Translations under genes and position numbers: made by a program
The notes under the pieces: model-generated
Told to the model about the DNA's origin: nothing
What the model saw: the letters and a program-made list of their open reading frames with translations, nothing else
Database searches by the model: none
Assembly (NCBI RefSeq): GCF_023701695.1
Contig: NZ_JAJOZC010000001.1
Span: forward strand, 6,075,894-6,139,893
DNA: 64,000 nt
Reading direction: 5' to 3'
Origin: Streptomyces sp. RKAG290
GTDB taxonomy: Bacteria > Actinomycetota > Actinomycetes > Streptomycetales > Streptomycetaceae
Shown here: positions 36,133 to 45,197 of the stretch, one piece after another
Layout of the letters: each line of letters begins with the position of its first letter
How positions within the stretch are numbered: the stretch's first letter is position 1

Positions 36133-37445
36133 CGGCCGGTCCGGAGGACCGGGTCCATGGCGTGAGCGTCCTCGCCCATGGCGTCGGTGCCCAGCACGAC
36201 CTTCCCCTCTCGCCCTTCTACGCGTTCGCGGGCGCCTTCGCCGCGCTCTTCGTCTCCTTTCTCGCGCTCGGTCTGCTCTGGTCCGCCTCCCGGTTCCGCG
36301 GCGACCTGGCCGGGCGGCCACTGCCGGTCGCCGTGCAGCGCGCGGCCGATGCGCGCCCCACCCGCACCGCGGCCCGCGCACTCGGCCTGGCCGCCGCACT
36401 CCTCGTCGTGCTGAACCTCCTGCTCGGCCCGGACGACCCGGACCGCAATCCGGCGCCCGGCGCCGTCTACGTACTCCTCTGGGTCGGGCTGGTCCCGGCC
36501 TCACTGCTGCTCGGGCCCGTCTGGCGGTTGGTCAACCCGCTGCGCACCCTGCACCTTGTCGGCTGCCGGGCGCTGGGGCGCGACCCGGCCGCCGGCCGCG
36601 CCCTTCCCGTACGCCTCGGGATGTGGCCCGCAGCGGCCGGCCTCCTCGCCTTCACCTGGCTCGAACTCGTCGCCCCCGACCCCGCGTCACCCACCGCCCT
36701 GCTGCTCTTCCTCGCCCTGTACGGCGCCGTCCAGCTCACCGGCGCCGCCCGCCACGGCGCCCGCTGGTTCGACCATGCCGATGCCTTCGAGGTCTATTCG
36801 GGGCTCCTCGCGCGACTCTCCCCGCTCGGCCGCCGCCCCGCCGACCGCCGCCTCGTCCTGCGCTCCCCGTTCAACGGACTCGATGCCACTCCCCAGCTCC
36901 CCGGACTCGTCGCCACCGTCTGCGTCATGCTCGGATCCACCGCCTACGACGGCTTCTCCGACGCACCCGCCTGGATCACCACCGTCCAGACCTCCCCGTG
37001 GGGACGCACCACCGCGGCCACTCTCGGCCTCCTGGGTGCCGTCGCCCTCGTCGCCACCCTCTACGCGCTCTGCGCCGGTGCCACCCGGCTGCTCTCCGGT
37101 CAACTGCCGCACCCCCTCACCGCCTTCGCGCACTCACTCGTCCCGATCGCGCTCGGATATCTGGTCGCCCACTACTTCACACTCTTCGTCACCGAAGGTC
37201 CACGTACGGTCATGCTGGCACTCGGCACTGACAATCCCGCCCCGGTCGATTCGCCCCTCGGTCCGGGCGGCGTCGCCACCCTCCAGGTCCTCGCGATCGT
37301 CCTCGGTCATGTCCTCGGAGTCATCGCCGCCCACGACCGCTCCGTGCGGCTCTTCCCGCCCGGACGGGCCGTCGCAGGCCAACTCCCGCTGCTGGTGCTG
37401 ATGATCGCGTACACCCTCGGCGGGCTGACCCTGCTCATCGCCTGA
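36129..37445 (+). CDS. Polytopic membrane protein of unknown function
   Basis: A 438-residue protein with around ten hydrophobic segments (for example FYAFAGAFAALFVSFLALGLLW, AVYVLLWVGLVPASLLLGPVW, LLLFLALYGAVQLTGAA and LPLLVLMIAYTLGGLTLLIA). No transporter signature is recognised. Histidines at the ends of helices (HSLVPIALGYLVAHYFTLF, VLGHVLGVIAAHDR) could bind metal or heme. The GTG start at 36129 overlaps the preceding stop, making it the third gene of a coupled operon with the beta-helix and cupredoxin-like proteins; together they may form an envelope metal or redox module. Confidence 0.7.
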   Translation: MTAGPEDRVHGVSVLAHGVGAQHDLPLSPFYAFAGAFAALFVSFLALGLLWSASRFRGDLAGRPLPVAVQRAADARPTRTAARALGLAAALLVVLNLLLGPDDPDRNPAPGAVYVLLWVGLVPASLLLGPVWRLVNPLRTLHLVGCRALGRDPAAGRALPVRLGMWPAAAGLLAFTWLELVAPDPASPTALLLFLALYGAVQLTGAARHGARWFDHADAFEVYSGLLARLSPLGRRPADRRLVLRSPFNGLDATPQLPGLVATVCVMLGSTAYDGFSDAPAWITTVQTSPWGRTTAATLGLLGAVALVATLYALCAGATRLLSGQLPHPLTAFAHSLVPIALGYLVAHYFTLFVTEGPRTVMLALGTDNPAPVDSPLGPGGVATLQVLAIVLGHVLGVIAAHDRSVRLFPPGRAVAGQLPLLVLMIAYTLGGLTLLIA

Positions 37446-37526
37446 GTCCCGCGTGCAGCCCGCCCGCTTGTGGACCAAGGCTTGAGCGCCCTCCCGGCGC
37501 CGCAGACCTGACGGCATCCCGTTCGT

Positions 37527-37601
37527 CGTCCCGGGTCGGAGCGTCCCGGGTCGGAGCGTCCCGGGGAGGGACGTCCCGGGGAGGGACGTCCCGTCCCGGC
37601 G
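37527..37601. repeat. Five tandem 15-bp repeats
   Basis: Units of the form CGTCCCGGGTCGGAG or CGTCCCGGGGAGGGA begin every 15 nt from 37527, the last being diverged. A 9-nt CGCACCCAG repeat follows near 37630-37656. They fill most of the 241-nt gap before the TetR gene. Confidence 0.8.
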
Positions 37602-37686
37602 CGTCCCGCTCACCCGCCCCCGAATCCTGCGCGCACCCAGCGCACCCAGCGCACCCTTACGCCCCGCGGAGGAGGCCCACGGCATC

Positions 37687-38307
37687 ATGGAGCCCGTGCC
37701 CCATGCGAACACGAACCTCCGTCGCGCCCCCGTGCAGCAGCGCAGCGCCGAGCGCCTCGCCCGGATACTCGACGCCTGCGCGGAACTCCTCGACGAGACC
37801 GGCTACGAGCAGCTCTCCACCCGCGCCGTCGCCGTACGTGCCGAGGTCCCCATCGGTTCCGTCTACCGGTTCTTCTCCAACAAGCGCGCGCTGGCCGACG
37901 CCCTCGCCCGCCGCAACCTGGACAGCTACGCCGAGCGCATCACCGGCCGACTGGCCGCCATCCCGCCCGCCGACTGGCGCCGTGCCATCGATGCCGTGCT
38001 GGACGAGTACCTGGCGATGAAGCGCTCCGTCCCCGGCTTCGCCCTGGTCGACTTCGGCGCACCCGCACCGGACGAGGACCCGGCGGACGACGCCAACCAG
38101 CGGGTCGCGGGCCGGCTCGCCGACCTCCTCTCCGGGTACCTGGGCCGTGCCGCCGACGAGGATCTGCTGCGCGCGATCCTGGTCTGCGTGGAGGCCACCG
38201 ACGCCCTGCTCAAGCTCGCCTTCCGCACCGACCCGTCCGGTGACCACGCGATCGTCACCGAGACCCGGGCGCTGCTCCACGCCTACCTCGCACGGGTGCT
38301 GGACTGA
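37687..38307 (+). CDS. TetR family regulator
   Basis: A 206-residue TetR with helix-turn-helix YEQLSTRAVAVRAEVPIGSVYRFFSNKRALADALARRNL and a helical C-terminal half. By order relative to hmgA it may be the ortholog of S. coelicolor SCO1712, reported as a pleiotropic down-regulator of antibiotic synthesis; this is from memory and not verified. A palindrome of TetR-operator type lies after its stop at 38389-38412, upstream of the oxidoreductase gene. Confidence 0.86.
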   Translation: MEPVPHANTNLRRAPVQQRSAERLARILDACAELLDETGYEQLSTRAVAVRAEVPIGSVYRFFSNKRALADALARRNLDSYAERITGRLAAIPPADWRRAIDAVLDEYLAMKRSVPGFALVDFGAPAPDEDPADDANQRVAGRLADLLSGYLGRAADEDLLRAILVCVEATDALLKLAFRTDPSGDHAIVTETRALLHAYLARVLD

Positions 38308-38388
38308 GACCGGCCGGCGAGACGGCCGGAACAGGGGCGGCGGGCGAGCACGGGCGGCCGGGCAAACCCTTTGCCGCAACACCTCCCC

Positions 38389-38412
38389 AGCATGCGTACC
38401 GGTCGGTATGCT
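38389..38412. promoter_or_regulatory. TetR-type palindrome upstream of molybdopterin oxidoreductase
   Basis: An imperfect 24-bp palindrome centred between 38400 and 38401 (18 of 24 positions symmetric) contains ACCGGTCGGTATG, a common TetR operator form. It lies 57-80 nt before the oxidoreductase ATG. The TetR gene just upstream is the obvious candidate regulator. Confidence 0.5.
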
Positions 38413-38468
38413 CGGCCGTGCTTGCCCACGTACGCGCGCCACCGCTGTCGCCGCCCCGGGGAGGGCCC

Positions 38469-40721
38469 ATGTCGCAAGACCCCAGCAGCACCCGCACCGC
38501 CCTGCGCATCTGCCCCCTCTGCGAAGCCACCTGCGGACTCACCCTCACCATCGAGGGGACCAGGGTCACGGGTGCCCGTGGTGACCGGGACGACGTGTTC
38601 AGCCAGGGCTTCATCTGCCCCAAGGGCGCGTCCATCGGCGGCCTCGACGAGGACCCCGACCGGTTGCGCACCCCGCTCGTCCGCAGGGACGGCGTGCTGA
38701 CGGAGGCCAGTTGGAGCGAGGCGTTCGACGTGATCGCCCGTGCCCTGCCGGCCGTCACCGCACAGCACGGCCCGCAGGCCGTCGGCGTCGTACTCGGCAA
38801 TCCCAATGTGCACACCATGGCCGGCGCCCTCTACCCGTCCGCACTGCTCGCGGCCCTGCGGACCCGGGCCCTGTTCACCGCGAGCACCCTGGACCAGATG
38901 CCCAAGCACGTCTCCAGCGGGCTGCTCTTCGGCGATCCGAACAGCATCCCGGTGCCCGACCTCGACCGCACCGGCCATCTGCTGCTGCTCGGAGCCAACC
39001 CGCTCGAATCCAACGGCAGCCTGTGCACCGCCCCCGACTTCCCCGGAAAGCTCAAGGCACTGCGCCGCCGCGGCGGCAGCCTCACGGTCGTCGATCCGCG
39101 CCGCACCCGCACCGCGCGGCTCGCCGACCGGCACGTCGCCATCCGCCCCGGTACCGACGCCCTCCTGCTCGCGGCCGTCACCCACGTGCTCTTCGAGGAG
39201 AAGCTGACCGACCCCGGCGCCCTGGCGGACCACGTCCAGGGAATCGAGGAAGTCGCCGAAGCGGTGCGGGACTTCACGCCGGAGGCGGTGGCCCCCGCCT
39301 GTGACGTGGCCGCCGACACCATCCGCGCCATGGCCCGGGAGCTCGCGGCCGCCCCCACCGCCGCCGTCTACGGCCGTATCGGCAGCTGTACCGTCGAGCA
39401 CGGCACCCTCGCCAGCTGGCTCGTCGACGTCCTCAACATCCTCACCGGCAACCTCGACCGCCCTGGCGGCGCCCTCTTTCCCCTCTCCGCCACCGCCCGC
39501 GCCCCACGGCCCGCCGCCCCCGGCAAGGGCTTCGCCCTCGGGCGCTGGACGAGCCGGGTGTCCGGGCACCCCGAGGCCAAGGGCGAACTGCCCATCTCCG
39601 CACTGGCCGAGGAGATCGGGACACCGGGGGAGGGTCGGATCCGCGCGCTGATCGTCCTGGCCGCCAACCCCGTGCTCTCGGCGCCCGACGGCGACCGGCT
39701 CGACCGGGCACTGGCCGACGGCCTCGACTTCATGGTGAGCGTCGACCCGTACCTCAACGAGACCTCCCGCCATGCCGACGTGGTGCTTCCGCCGCCGCCG
39801 CCCTCGCAGAGCGCCCACTTCGACTTCGCGTTCAACACCCTCGCCGTGCGCAACCAGGTCCGCTACACCCGCCCCGCCGTACCCCTGGACGCGGACAGGA
39901 TGGACGAGAGCGAGATCCTCGCCCGGCTCGTCCTGGCCGTCTCCGGGATGCACGGCGCGGACCCGGCCGCCGTCGACGCGATGATCATCGACCGGGCCCT
40001 CGGCAAGACTGTCGCGGACCCCCATTCGCCCGTCCACGGGCGCAGCCCGGCCGAACTCGCCGCCGCGCTCACCGGCCGCACCGGACCGGAACGCCGCCTC
40101 GACCTGATGCTCCGCCTCGGCCCGTACGGCGAGGGGTTCGGCGCCGACCCCGACGGCCTCACCCTGGACCGGCTGCTCGCCCACCCGCACGGCATCGACC
40201 TCGGCCCCCTCGCTCCCCGTGTCCCGGAGGTCCTCACCACCCGCAGCGGACGCGTCGAGCTCTTCCCCGCACCCATCGCCGCCGATCTGCCCAGGCTGCG
40301 CAGCGCCCTCGCGGGCCGCGGGGACCCCGACGCACTCGTCCTCATCGGCCGCCGCCATCTGCGGTCCAACAACAGCTGGATGCACAACGTCGCCGCGCTC
40401 TCCGGCGGCTCCAACGTCTGCACCCTCCAGGTGCACCCCGACGACGCGGCCCGCCTCGGGCTGGCCGACGGTGCCGCGGCCACGGTCACGGCGGACGGCG
40501 GTGAGCTGACCGCCCCGGTCGAGATCACCGACGGCGTACGGACCGGAGTGGTGAGCCTCCCGCACGGCTGGGGGCACAGCCGCCCCGGCACCCGGATGTC
40601 CGTCGCCGCCGCACAGCCCGGCGTCAACGTCAACCAGCTGCTCGACGGCACCCGGCTCGACCCGCTCTCCGGCACCGCCGTGCTCAACGGCATCCCCGTC
40701 ACGGTGGCACCCGCGCGTTGA
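38469..40721 (+). CDS. Molybdopterin-dependent oxidoreductase
   Basis: A 750-residue enzyme of the DMSO reductase superfamily. The N-terminus carries a [4Fe-4S] motif (CPLCEATCGL then FICPKG). Downstream are the molybdopterin-binding segments (GANPLESNGSL, DPRRTRTARLADRHVAIRPGTD, GNLDRPGGALFPL) and a C-terminal molydopterin dinucleotide-binding domain (LIGRRHLRSNNSWMHN ... GWGHSRPGTRMS). No Tat signal is seen, so it is probably cytoplasmic, like soluble formate-dehydrogenase-like or assimilatory enzymes. No subunit gene is adjacent. The ATG at 38469 has GGGGAGGG just upstream. Confidence 0.9.
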   Translation: MSQDPSSTRTALRICPLCEATCGLTLTIEGTRVTGARGDRDDVFSQGFICPKGASIGGLDEDPDRLRTPLVRRDGVLTEASWSEAFDVIARALPAVTAQHGPQAVGVVLGNPNVHTMAGALYPSALLAALRTRALFTASTLDQMPKHVSSGLLFGDPNSIPVPDLDRTGHLLLLGANPLESNGSLCTAPDFPGKLKALRRRGGSLTVVDPRRTRTARLADRHVAIRPGTDALLLAAVTHVLFEEKLTDPGALADHVQGIEEVAEAVRDFTPEAVAPACDVAADTIRAMARELAAAPTAAVYGRIGSCTVEHGTLASWLVDVLNILTGNLDRPGGALFPLSATARAPRPAAPGKGFALGRWTSRVSGHPEAKGELPISALAEEIGTPGEGRIRALIVLAANPVLSAPDGDRLDRALADGLDFMVSVDPYLNETSRHADVVLPPPPPSQSAHFDFAFNTLAVRNQVRYTRPAVPLDADRMDESEILARLVLAVSGMHGADPAAVDAMIIDRALGKTVADPHSPVHGRSPAELAAALTGRTGPERRLDLMLRLGPYGEGFGADPDGLTLDRLLAHPHGIDLGPLAPRVPEVLTTRSGRVELFPAPIAADLPRLRSALAGRGDPDALVLIGRRHLRSNNSWMHNVAALSGGSNVCTLQVHPDDAARLGLADGAAATVTADGGELTAPVEITDGVRTGVVSLPHGWGHSRPGTRMSVAAAQPGVNVNQLLDGTRLDPLSGTAVLNGIPVTVAPAR

Positions 40722-40841
40722 CCTGGGGTTTTGCTCGTATTGCTCGCATGTCAACGTCTTGTTAACGCCGCATGGCGCGTCCTAACGTCATCCGAACCGC
40801 CGGCTCCGGTGGCAGTTCAAAGGTGAACGATAGGTACCCAC

Positions 40842-42290
40842 ATGCTGACAATTCTCGGCTTCGCCATGATCGCGACCTTCCTGGTCCTGATCATGATGAA
40901 GAAGATGTCGCCGATCGCGGCGCTCGTCCTGATCCCCGCGCTGTTCTGCGTGGCCGTGGGGCAGGGTGCGAAGCTCGGTGACTACGTCATCGACGGCGTC
41001 GGCAACCTCGCCCCGACCGCCGCCATGCTGATGTTCGCGATCGTCTACTTCGGCGTGATGATCGACGTCGGGCTCTTCGACCCGATCGTCCGGGGCATCC
41101 TGCGCTTCTGCAAGGCCGACCCGATGCGGATCGTCATCGGTACGGCGGTGCTCGCCGCGATCGTCTCGCTGGACGGAGACGGCTCCACCACCTTCATGAT
41201 CACCGTCTCGGCGATGTATCCGCTCTACAAGCGCCTGAAGATGAGCCTGGTCGTGATGACCGGGGTCGCCGCCACGGCGAACGGTGTCATGAACACCCTG
41301 CCGTGGGGCGGTCCCACGGCCCGTGCCGCCACCGCGCTCAAGCTGGACGCGAGTGACATCTTCGTCCCGATGATCCCGGCGCTCGGCGTCGGACTGCTCG
41401 CCGTGATCCTGCTGGCCGTGGTCCTCGGCCGGCGCGAGCGCAAGCGGCTCGGCACGCTGACCCTCGGCGAGGCCCTGGCCGACGAGACGGTCACGGAGTC
41501 CGAGACGGTTCTCGTCACCGCCGGCGGCGGCGCTGACCGGCTGCGCAAGGGCGCCGGCGGAACCGGTACGGGGGGCACGGACGGCGAAGAAGCGGCGGAC
41601 GACGAGAAGGAGGCGACCGACGGCGAGGAAACGGCCGATGGCGACGGCTTCAAGGGCTTGGACCCCCACCGCGCCACCCTGCGTCCGAAGCTCTACTGGT
41701 TCAACGCCGCACTGACCGTCGTGCTGCTCGCCGCGATGATCATGGAACTGATGCCCATCCCGGTGCTCTTCCTCCTCGGTGCGGCCCTCGCCCTCACCGT
41801 CAACTTCCCCCACATGCCCGACCAGCGTGCCCGGCTCGCCGCCCACGCCGACAACGTCCTCAACGTCTCCGGCATGGTCTTCGCCGCCGCCGTCTTCACC
41901 GGCGTCCTGTCCGGCACCGGCATGGTCGACCACATGGCCGACTGGCTGGTCGGCGCGATCCCCGACGGCATGGGTCCGCACATGGCGCTCGTCACCGGTG
42001 TGCTGAGCATCCCGCTCACGTACTTCATGTCCAACGACGGCTTCTACTTCGGTGTCGTGCCCGTGCTCGCCGAGGCCGGTGCCGCGCACGGCGTCTCCCC
42101 GCTGGAGATCGCCCGTGCCTCCCTGGTCGGCCAGCCCCTGCACATGTCCTCCCCGCTGGTGCCCGCCGTCTACGTCCTGGTCGGCATGGCCAGGGTCGAG
42201 TTCGGTGACCACACCCGTTTCACGGTCAAGTGGGCCGCGATCACCTCGCTGGTCGTGCTCGGCGCCGGACTCCTGTTCGGGATCATCTGA
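40842..42290 (+). CDS. CitMHS family citrate-metal:proton symporter
   Basis: A 482-residue membrane protein with 11-12 helices. It begins with the CitMHS N-terminus (MLTILGFAMIATFLVLIMMKKMSPIAALVLIPALF) and keeps the conserved SLDGDGSTTFMITVSAMYPLY and NTLPWGGPTARAA segments. A long charged loop (residues about 200-275, rich in Glu, Asp and Gly) is inserted mid-protein. The family imports citrate complexed with Mg2+, Ca2+ or Fe. Upstream, GTCAAC and GTTAAC half-sites (40750-40766) could be an operator. An MFS gene follows 3 nt later. Confidence 0.92.
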   Translation: MLTILGFAMIATFLVLIMMKKMSPIAALVLIPALFCVAVGQGAKLGDYVIDGVGNLAPTAAMLMFAIVYFGVMIDVGLFDPIVRGILRFCKADPMRIVIGTAVLAAIVSLDGDGSTTFMITVSAMYPLYKRLKMSLVVMTGVAATANGVMNTLPWGGPTARAATALKLDASDIFVPMIPALGVGLLAVILLAVVLGRRERKRLGTLTLGEALADETVTESETVLVTAGGGADRLRKGAGGTGTGGTDGEEAADDEKEATDGEETADGDGFKGLDPHRATLRPKLYWFNAALTVVLLAAMIMELMPIPVLFLLGAALALTVNFPHMPDQRARLAAHADNVLNVSGMVFAAAVFTGVLSGTGMVDHMADWLVGAIPDGMGPHMALVTGVLSIPLTYFMSNDGFYFGVVPVLAEAGAAHGVSPLEIARASLVGQPLHMSSPLVPAVYVLVGMARVEFGDHTRFTVKWAAITSLVVLGAGLLFGII

Positions 42291-42293
42291 TCC

Positions 42294-43550
42294 ATGACCG
42301 ACACCACCGGGCCCGGCCGGAGCTGGCTGCTGCGCCTCGTCATCGCCTTCGCCTTCGCGCAGGGGGCGGTGTCGATGGCGCGGCCCGCCGTCTCCTACCG
42401 GGCCCTGGCGCTCGGCGCCGACGAGCGCGCGATCGGTGTGATCACCGGTGTGTACGCGCTCCTCCCGCTCTTCGCCGCCGTCCCGCTGGGGCGCCGGACG
42501 GACCACGGCCGGTGCGCGCCCCTGCTGCCGCTCGGTGTCGTCCTGATCGCGGGCGGCTGCGCCCTCAGCGGCCGGGCGGGCTCGCTGACCGCGATGGCGG
42601 CCTGGAGCGGCGTCATGGGGCTCGGCCACCTCTGCTTCGTGATCGGTGCGCAGTCGATCGTCGCCCGGCAGTCCGCCCCCGCCGAACAGGACCGGAACTT
42701 CGGGCACTTCACCATCGGCGCCTCCCTCGGACAGCTCATCGGCCCGATCGCCGCCGGGTACCTGATCTCCGAACGTGACGGCGCCATGGCACGTACGAGC
42801 GCGCTCGCGCTGCTCGTCGCCGCAGCTGTCGCCGCCGTCTCCTTCGGCTCGCTCTGGCGCATAGAGCACCGCACCGCCCCGGCCGCCCGCCGTGCCCCGC
42901 CCGGTGACAAGGTCCCCGTCGGGCGCATACTGCGGGCCCGCGGGGTCCCGGCCGGGATCTTCATCAGCCTCGCCGTGCTCTCCGCGACCGACATCCTGAC
43001 CGCCTATCTGCCCGTCGTCGGCGAGCACCGCGGTATCGCCCCCGCCACCATCGGCCTGCTGCTGAGCCTGCGCGCCGCCGCCACCATCGCCTGCCGGCTG
43101 GTGATGACCCCGATGCTCCGGGTGCTGGGCCGCCCGCTCCTGCTCACCGTCACCTGCCTGCTGGCCGGACTCCTCTGTGCCGGCATCGCCCTGCCCGTCC
43201 CCGTCGGCGCCCTGGGCGTGATGCTCGCCGTCCTCGGCTTCTGCCTCGGCGTCGGCCAGCCGCTGTCGATGACCACCGTCGTCCAGGCCGCCCCCGCCGC
43301 CGCCCGCTCCACCGCGCTCGCCCTGCGGCTGACCGGCAACCGGCTCGGCCAGGTGGCGGCGCCCGCGTCCGCCGGACTCGTCGCCGGGGTCGCGGGCAGC
43401 GCCGCACCGTTCGTGATGCTGGGCGCGCTGCTGCTCGCGGCGGCGGGACTGGGGGCACGCGGAGGGCGAGGGCGTCCGTCCGCGGGAGGCCAGGACGCGC
43501 TCGCCCCGGACGTCCCCGCCCGGCCCCGCCTGAACCGGAACCCCACCTGA
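42294..43550 (+). CDS. MFS transporter
   Basis: A 418-residue membrane protein with 12 predicted helices. MFS loop 2-3 signature-like LGRRTDHGRCAPLL is present, and the N-terminal half includes ALGADERAIGVITGVYALLPLFAAVPLG. It starts 3 nt after the citrate transporter stop, so the two form an operon; the substrate may be a related organic acid or siderophore, which is inference only. The last 40 residues are a Gly/Arg/Pro-rich tail without helices. Confidence 0.87.
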   Translation: MTDTTGPGRSWLLRLVIAFAFAQGAVSMARPAVSYRALALGADERAIGVITGVYALLPLFAAVPLGRRTDHGRCAPLLPLGVVLIAGGCALSGRAGSLTAMAAWSGVMGLGHLCFVIGAQSIVARQSAPAEQDRNFGHFTIGASLGQLIGPIAAGYLISERDGAMARTSALALLVAAAVAAVSFGSLWRIEHRTAPAARRAPPGDKVPVGRILRARGVPAGIFISLAVLSATDILTAYLPVVGEHRGIAPATIGLLLSLRAAATIACRLVMTPMLRVLGRPLLLTVTCLLAGLLCAGIALPVPVGALGVMLAVLGFCLGVGQPLSMTTVVQAAPAAARSTALALRLTGNRLGQVAAPASAGLVAGVAGSAAPFVMLGALLLAAAGLGARGGRGRPSAGGQDALAPDVPARPRLNRNPT

Positions 43551-43575
43551 CACTTCCAGCTCGTCGGCCCCAGTA

Positions 43576-43592
43576 CGCGCAACCTTTGCGCG
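43576..43592. promoter_or_regulatory. Perfect inverted repeat upstream of the sugar-type ABC ATPase
   Basis: CGCGCAA-CCT-TTGCGCG, with 7-bp arms and a 3-bp spacer, lies 87 nt before the ATPase start. It could bind a LacI- or GntR-type regulator; no adjacent regulator gene explains it. Confidence 0.45.
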
Positions 43593-43678
43593 AGTCATTC
43601 CCTCACCCCGCGCAGTGGGTTAATTTCAGGCCACTGCCGCTCCCCACCGCTCCACATCACCCTTCCGGGCGGAACCAC

Positions 43679-45031
43679 ATGACTCGCGCCATCACACTGC
43701 ACAACGTCAGCAAGGCGTACGGGCGTTCCTCGCGCGCCGTCGACCGTCTCTCCCTCTCCATCGACCCCGGCGAGTTCCTCGTCCTGCTGGGCCCGTCGGG
43801 ATGCGGCAAGTCGACAGTGCTCCGCATGATCGCCGGCCTTGAGGACGTCACCGAGGGCGACATACTGCTCGACGGGGAACCGGCCAATCATCTGTCGCCC
43901 CGCGAACGCGGAATGGCCATGGTCTTCCAGAACTTCGCGCTCTACCCGACCATGACCAACCGGGCCAACATCGGCTTCCCGCTGAAGCTGGAGAACCCGC
44001 GCCACGACCACAGCGAGCGCATCGAGAACACGGCCAGGATGCTCGGGATCGAGAGCGTCCTGGACCGCTTCCCCGGCCAGTTGTCCGGCGGCGAGCGCCA
44101 GCGGGTCGCCATGGGCCGGGCCATCTCGCGCCAGCCCTCCGCCTTCCTGATGGACGAGCCGCTCTCCAACCTCGACGCGAAGCTCCGCAACCATCTGCGG
44201 GCCGAGATATCCCAGCTCACCAAGGAGCTCGGCGTCACCACGGTCTACGTGACACACGACCAGGCCGAGGCGATGTCGCTCGGCCACCGGGTCGCCGTGA
44301 TGCGGGGCGGAGTGCTTCAGCAGGTCAGTCCGCCGCGCGAGGTGTACGCCCTGCCGGAGAACGTGTTCGTCGCGGCCTTCATCGGCACCCCGCGGATCAA
44401 TCTGCTGCAGGCCGTCGTCCACGCCCCCCTGGAGGGGCGGATGTCGATCGACCTCGGCCGCCAGCGTCTTCCGCTGCCCGAACCGCTCAGCGCCGACCAC
44501 CAGTTGCTCCGCATCCAGCAGGGCCGCCGGATCATCGTCGGACTGCGCTCCGAAGCGGTCAGGATCGCCCCGCCCAGCCAGGCCCGCCCCGGCGAGGTCG
44601 CGCTCAGCGGCATCGTCGAGCATGTCGAGTACCAGGGTCACGAGGCGCTGGTCCACCTCAACACCGGCTCACAGCCCGCCGTGGTGCCCGACCTGGAATC
44701 GGCCCGCCCGGAGCGCGGCGCCCCGCGCCGACGCCGCAGCGCCGAAGGCGGGGTCGGGGTGCTGGAACGGCTCAGGGAACGCGCTACCGCGCACATCAGC
44801 GGCCCTGTCGCCGTCCTGGACGAACCGGCATCCGAGTCCGCCCCGGTGCACAGCCCCGACCGCCCCGCGATCACGGCAAGCGACCTCGTGGTGCGCACCG
44901 GCCCTGACATGCGGCTGCGCACCGGAGGCCAGGTCCCGCTCCTGGTCGACCTGGCGCACCTGTACGTCTTCGACCACCAGGGCCGGCGGATCTGCCCGTT
45001 GCCGAGGGACGTCCCGGGCCTGGACATGTAG
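43679..45031 (+). CDS. MsiK/MalK-like ABC transporter ATP-binding protein
   Basis: A 450-residue ATPase from ATG 43679. Walker A GPSGCGKST, Q-loop VFQNFALYPTMT, signature LSGGERQRVAMGRA, Walker B FLMDEPLSNLD and the His switch YVTHDQAEAMSLGHR are present. The C-terminal regulatory OB-fold region is enlarged by a charged insert (ARPERGAPRRRRSAEGGV). This is the sugar-importer ATPase type; such proteins often serve several permeases encoded elsewhere, and no permease or binding protein is nearby. It converges with the BTAD regulator. Confidence 0.9.
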   Translation: MTRAITLHNVSKAYGRSSRAVDRLSLSIDPGEFLVLLGPSGCGKSTVLRMIAGLEDVTEGDILLDGEPANHLSPRERGMAMVFQNFALYPTMTNRANIGFPLKLENPRHDHSERIENTARMLGIESVLDRFPGQLSGGERQRVAMGRAISRQPSAFLMDEPLSNLDAKLRNHLRAEISQLTKELGVTTVYVTHDQAEAMSLGHRVAVMRGGVLQQVSPPREVYALPENVFVAAFIGTPRINLLQAVVHAPLEGRMSIDLGRQRLPLPEPLSADHQLLRIQQGRRIIVGLRSEAVRIAPPSQARPGEVALSGIVEHVEYQGHEALVHLNTGSQPAVVPDLESARPERGAPRRRRSAEGGVGVLERLRERATAHISGPVAVLDEPASESAPVHSPDRPAITASDLVVRTGPDMRLRTGGQVPLLVDLAHLYVFDHQGRRICPLPRDVPGLDM

Positions 45032-45197
45032 TCACCTCGGCGGAGTCCGTCCGGGCCTCGGCGTCCCTCCGCTGGAAGACCCGCCCGGTGGCCTGGCTCT
45101 GGGGTCCGGTGGCCGTGCGGTCCGGTGGCTCGCCGTGCGGTCCGGTGCCGTGCGGCCCCGCGAACCTCGGGTCCCGCGGCCCGAGCCCCCGCCGCCC
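45032..45197. repeat. Short intergenic gap with direct repeats
   Basis: This 166-nt gap between convergent genes holds copies of CCGTGCGGTCCGGTGG at about 45113 and 45133 and partial copies on both sides. No gene is seen and no clean hairpin terminator stands out. Confidence 0.5.

Noticed and set aside
37527..37656. CRISPR array
   Set aside because: The repeats are contiguous 15-mers and 9-mers without unique spacers, and there are no cas genes.
40788..43598. A 936-codon minus-strand frame opposite the citrate and MFS transporters
   Set aside because: It is rich in Gly, Asp, Glu and His, typical of the antisense of membrane genes, with no recognisable domain.
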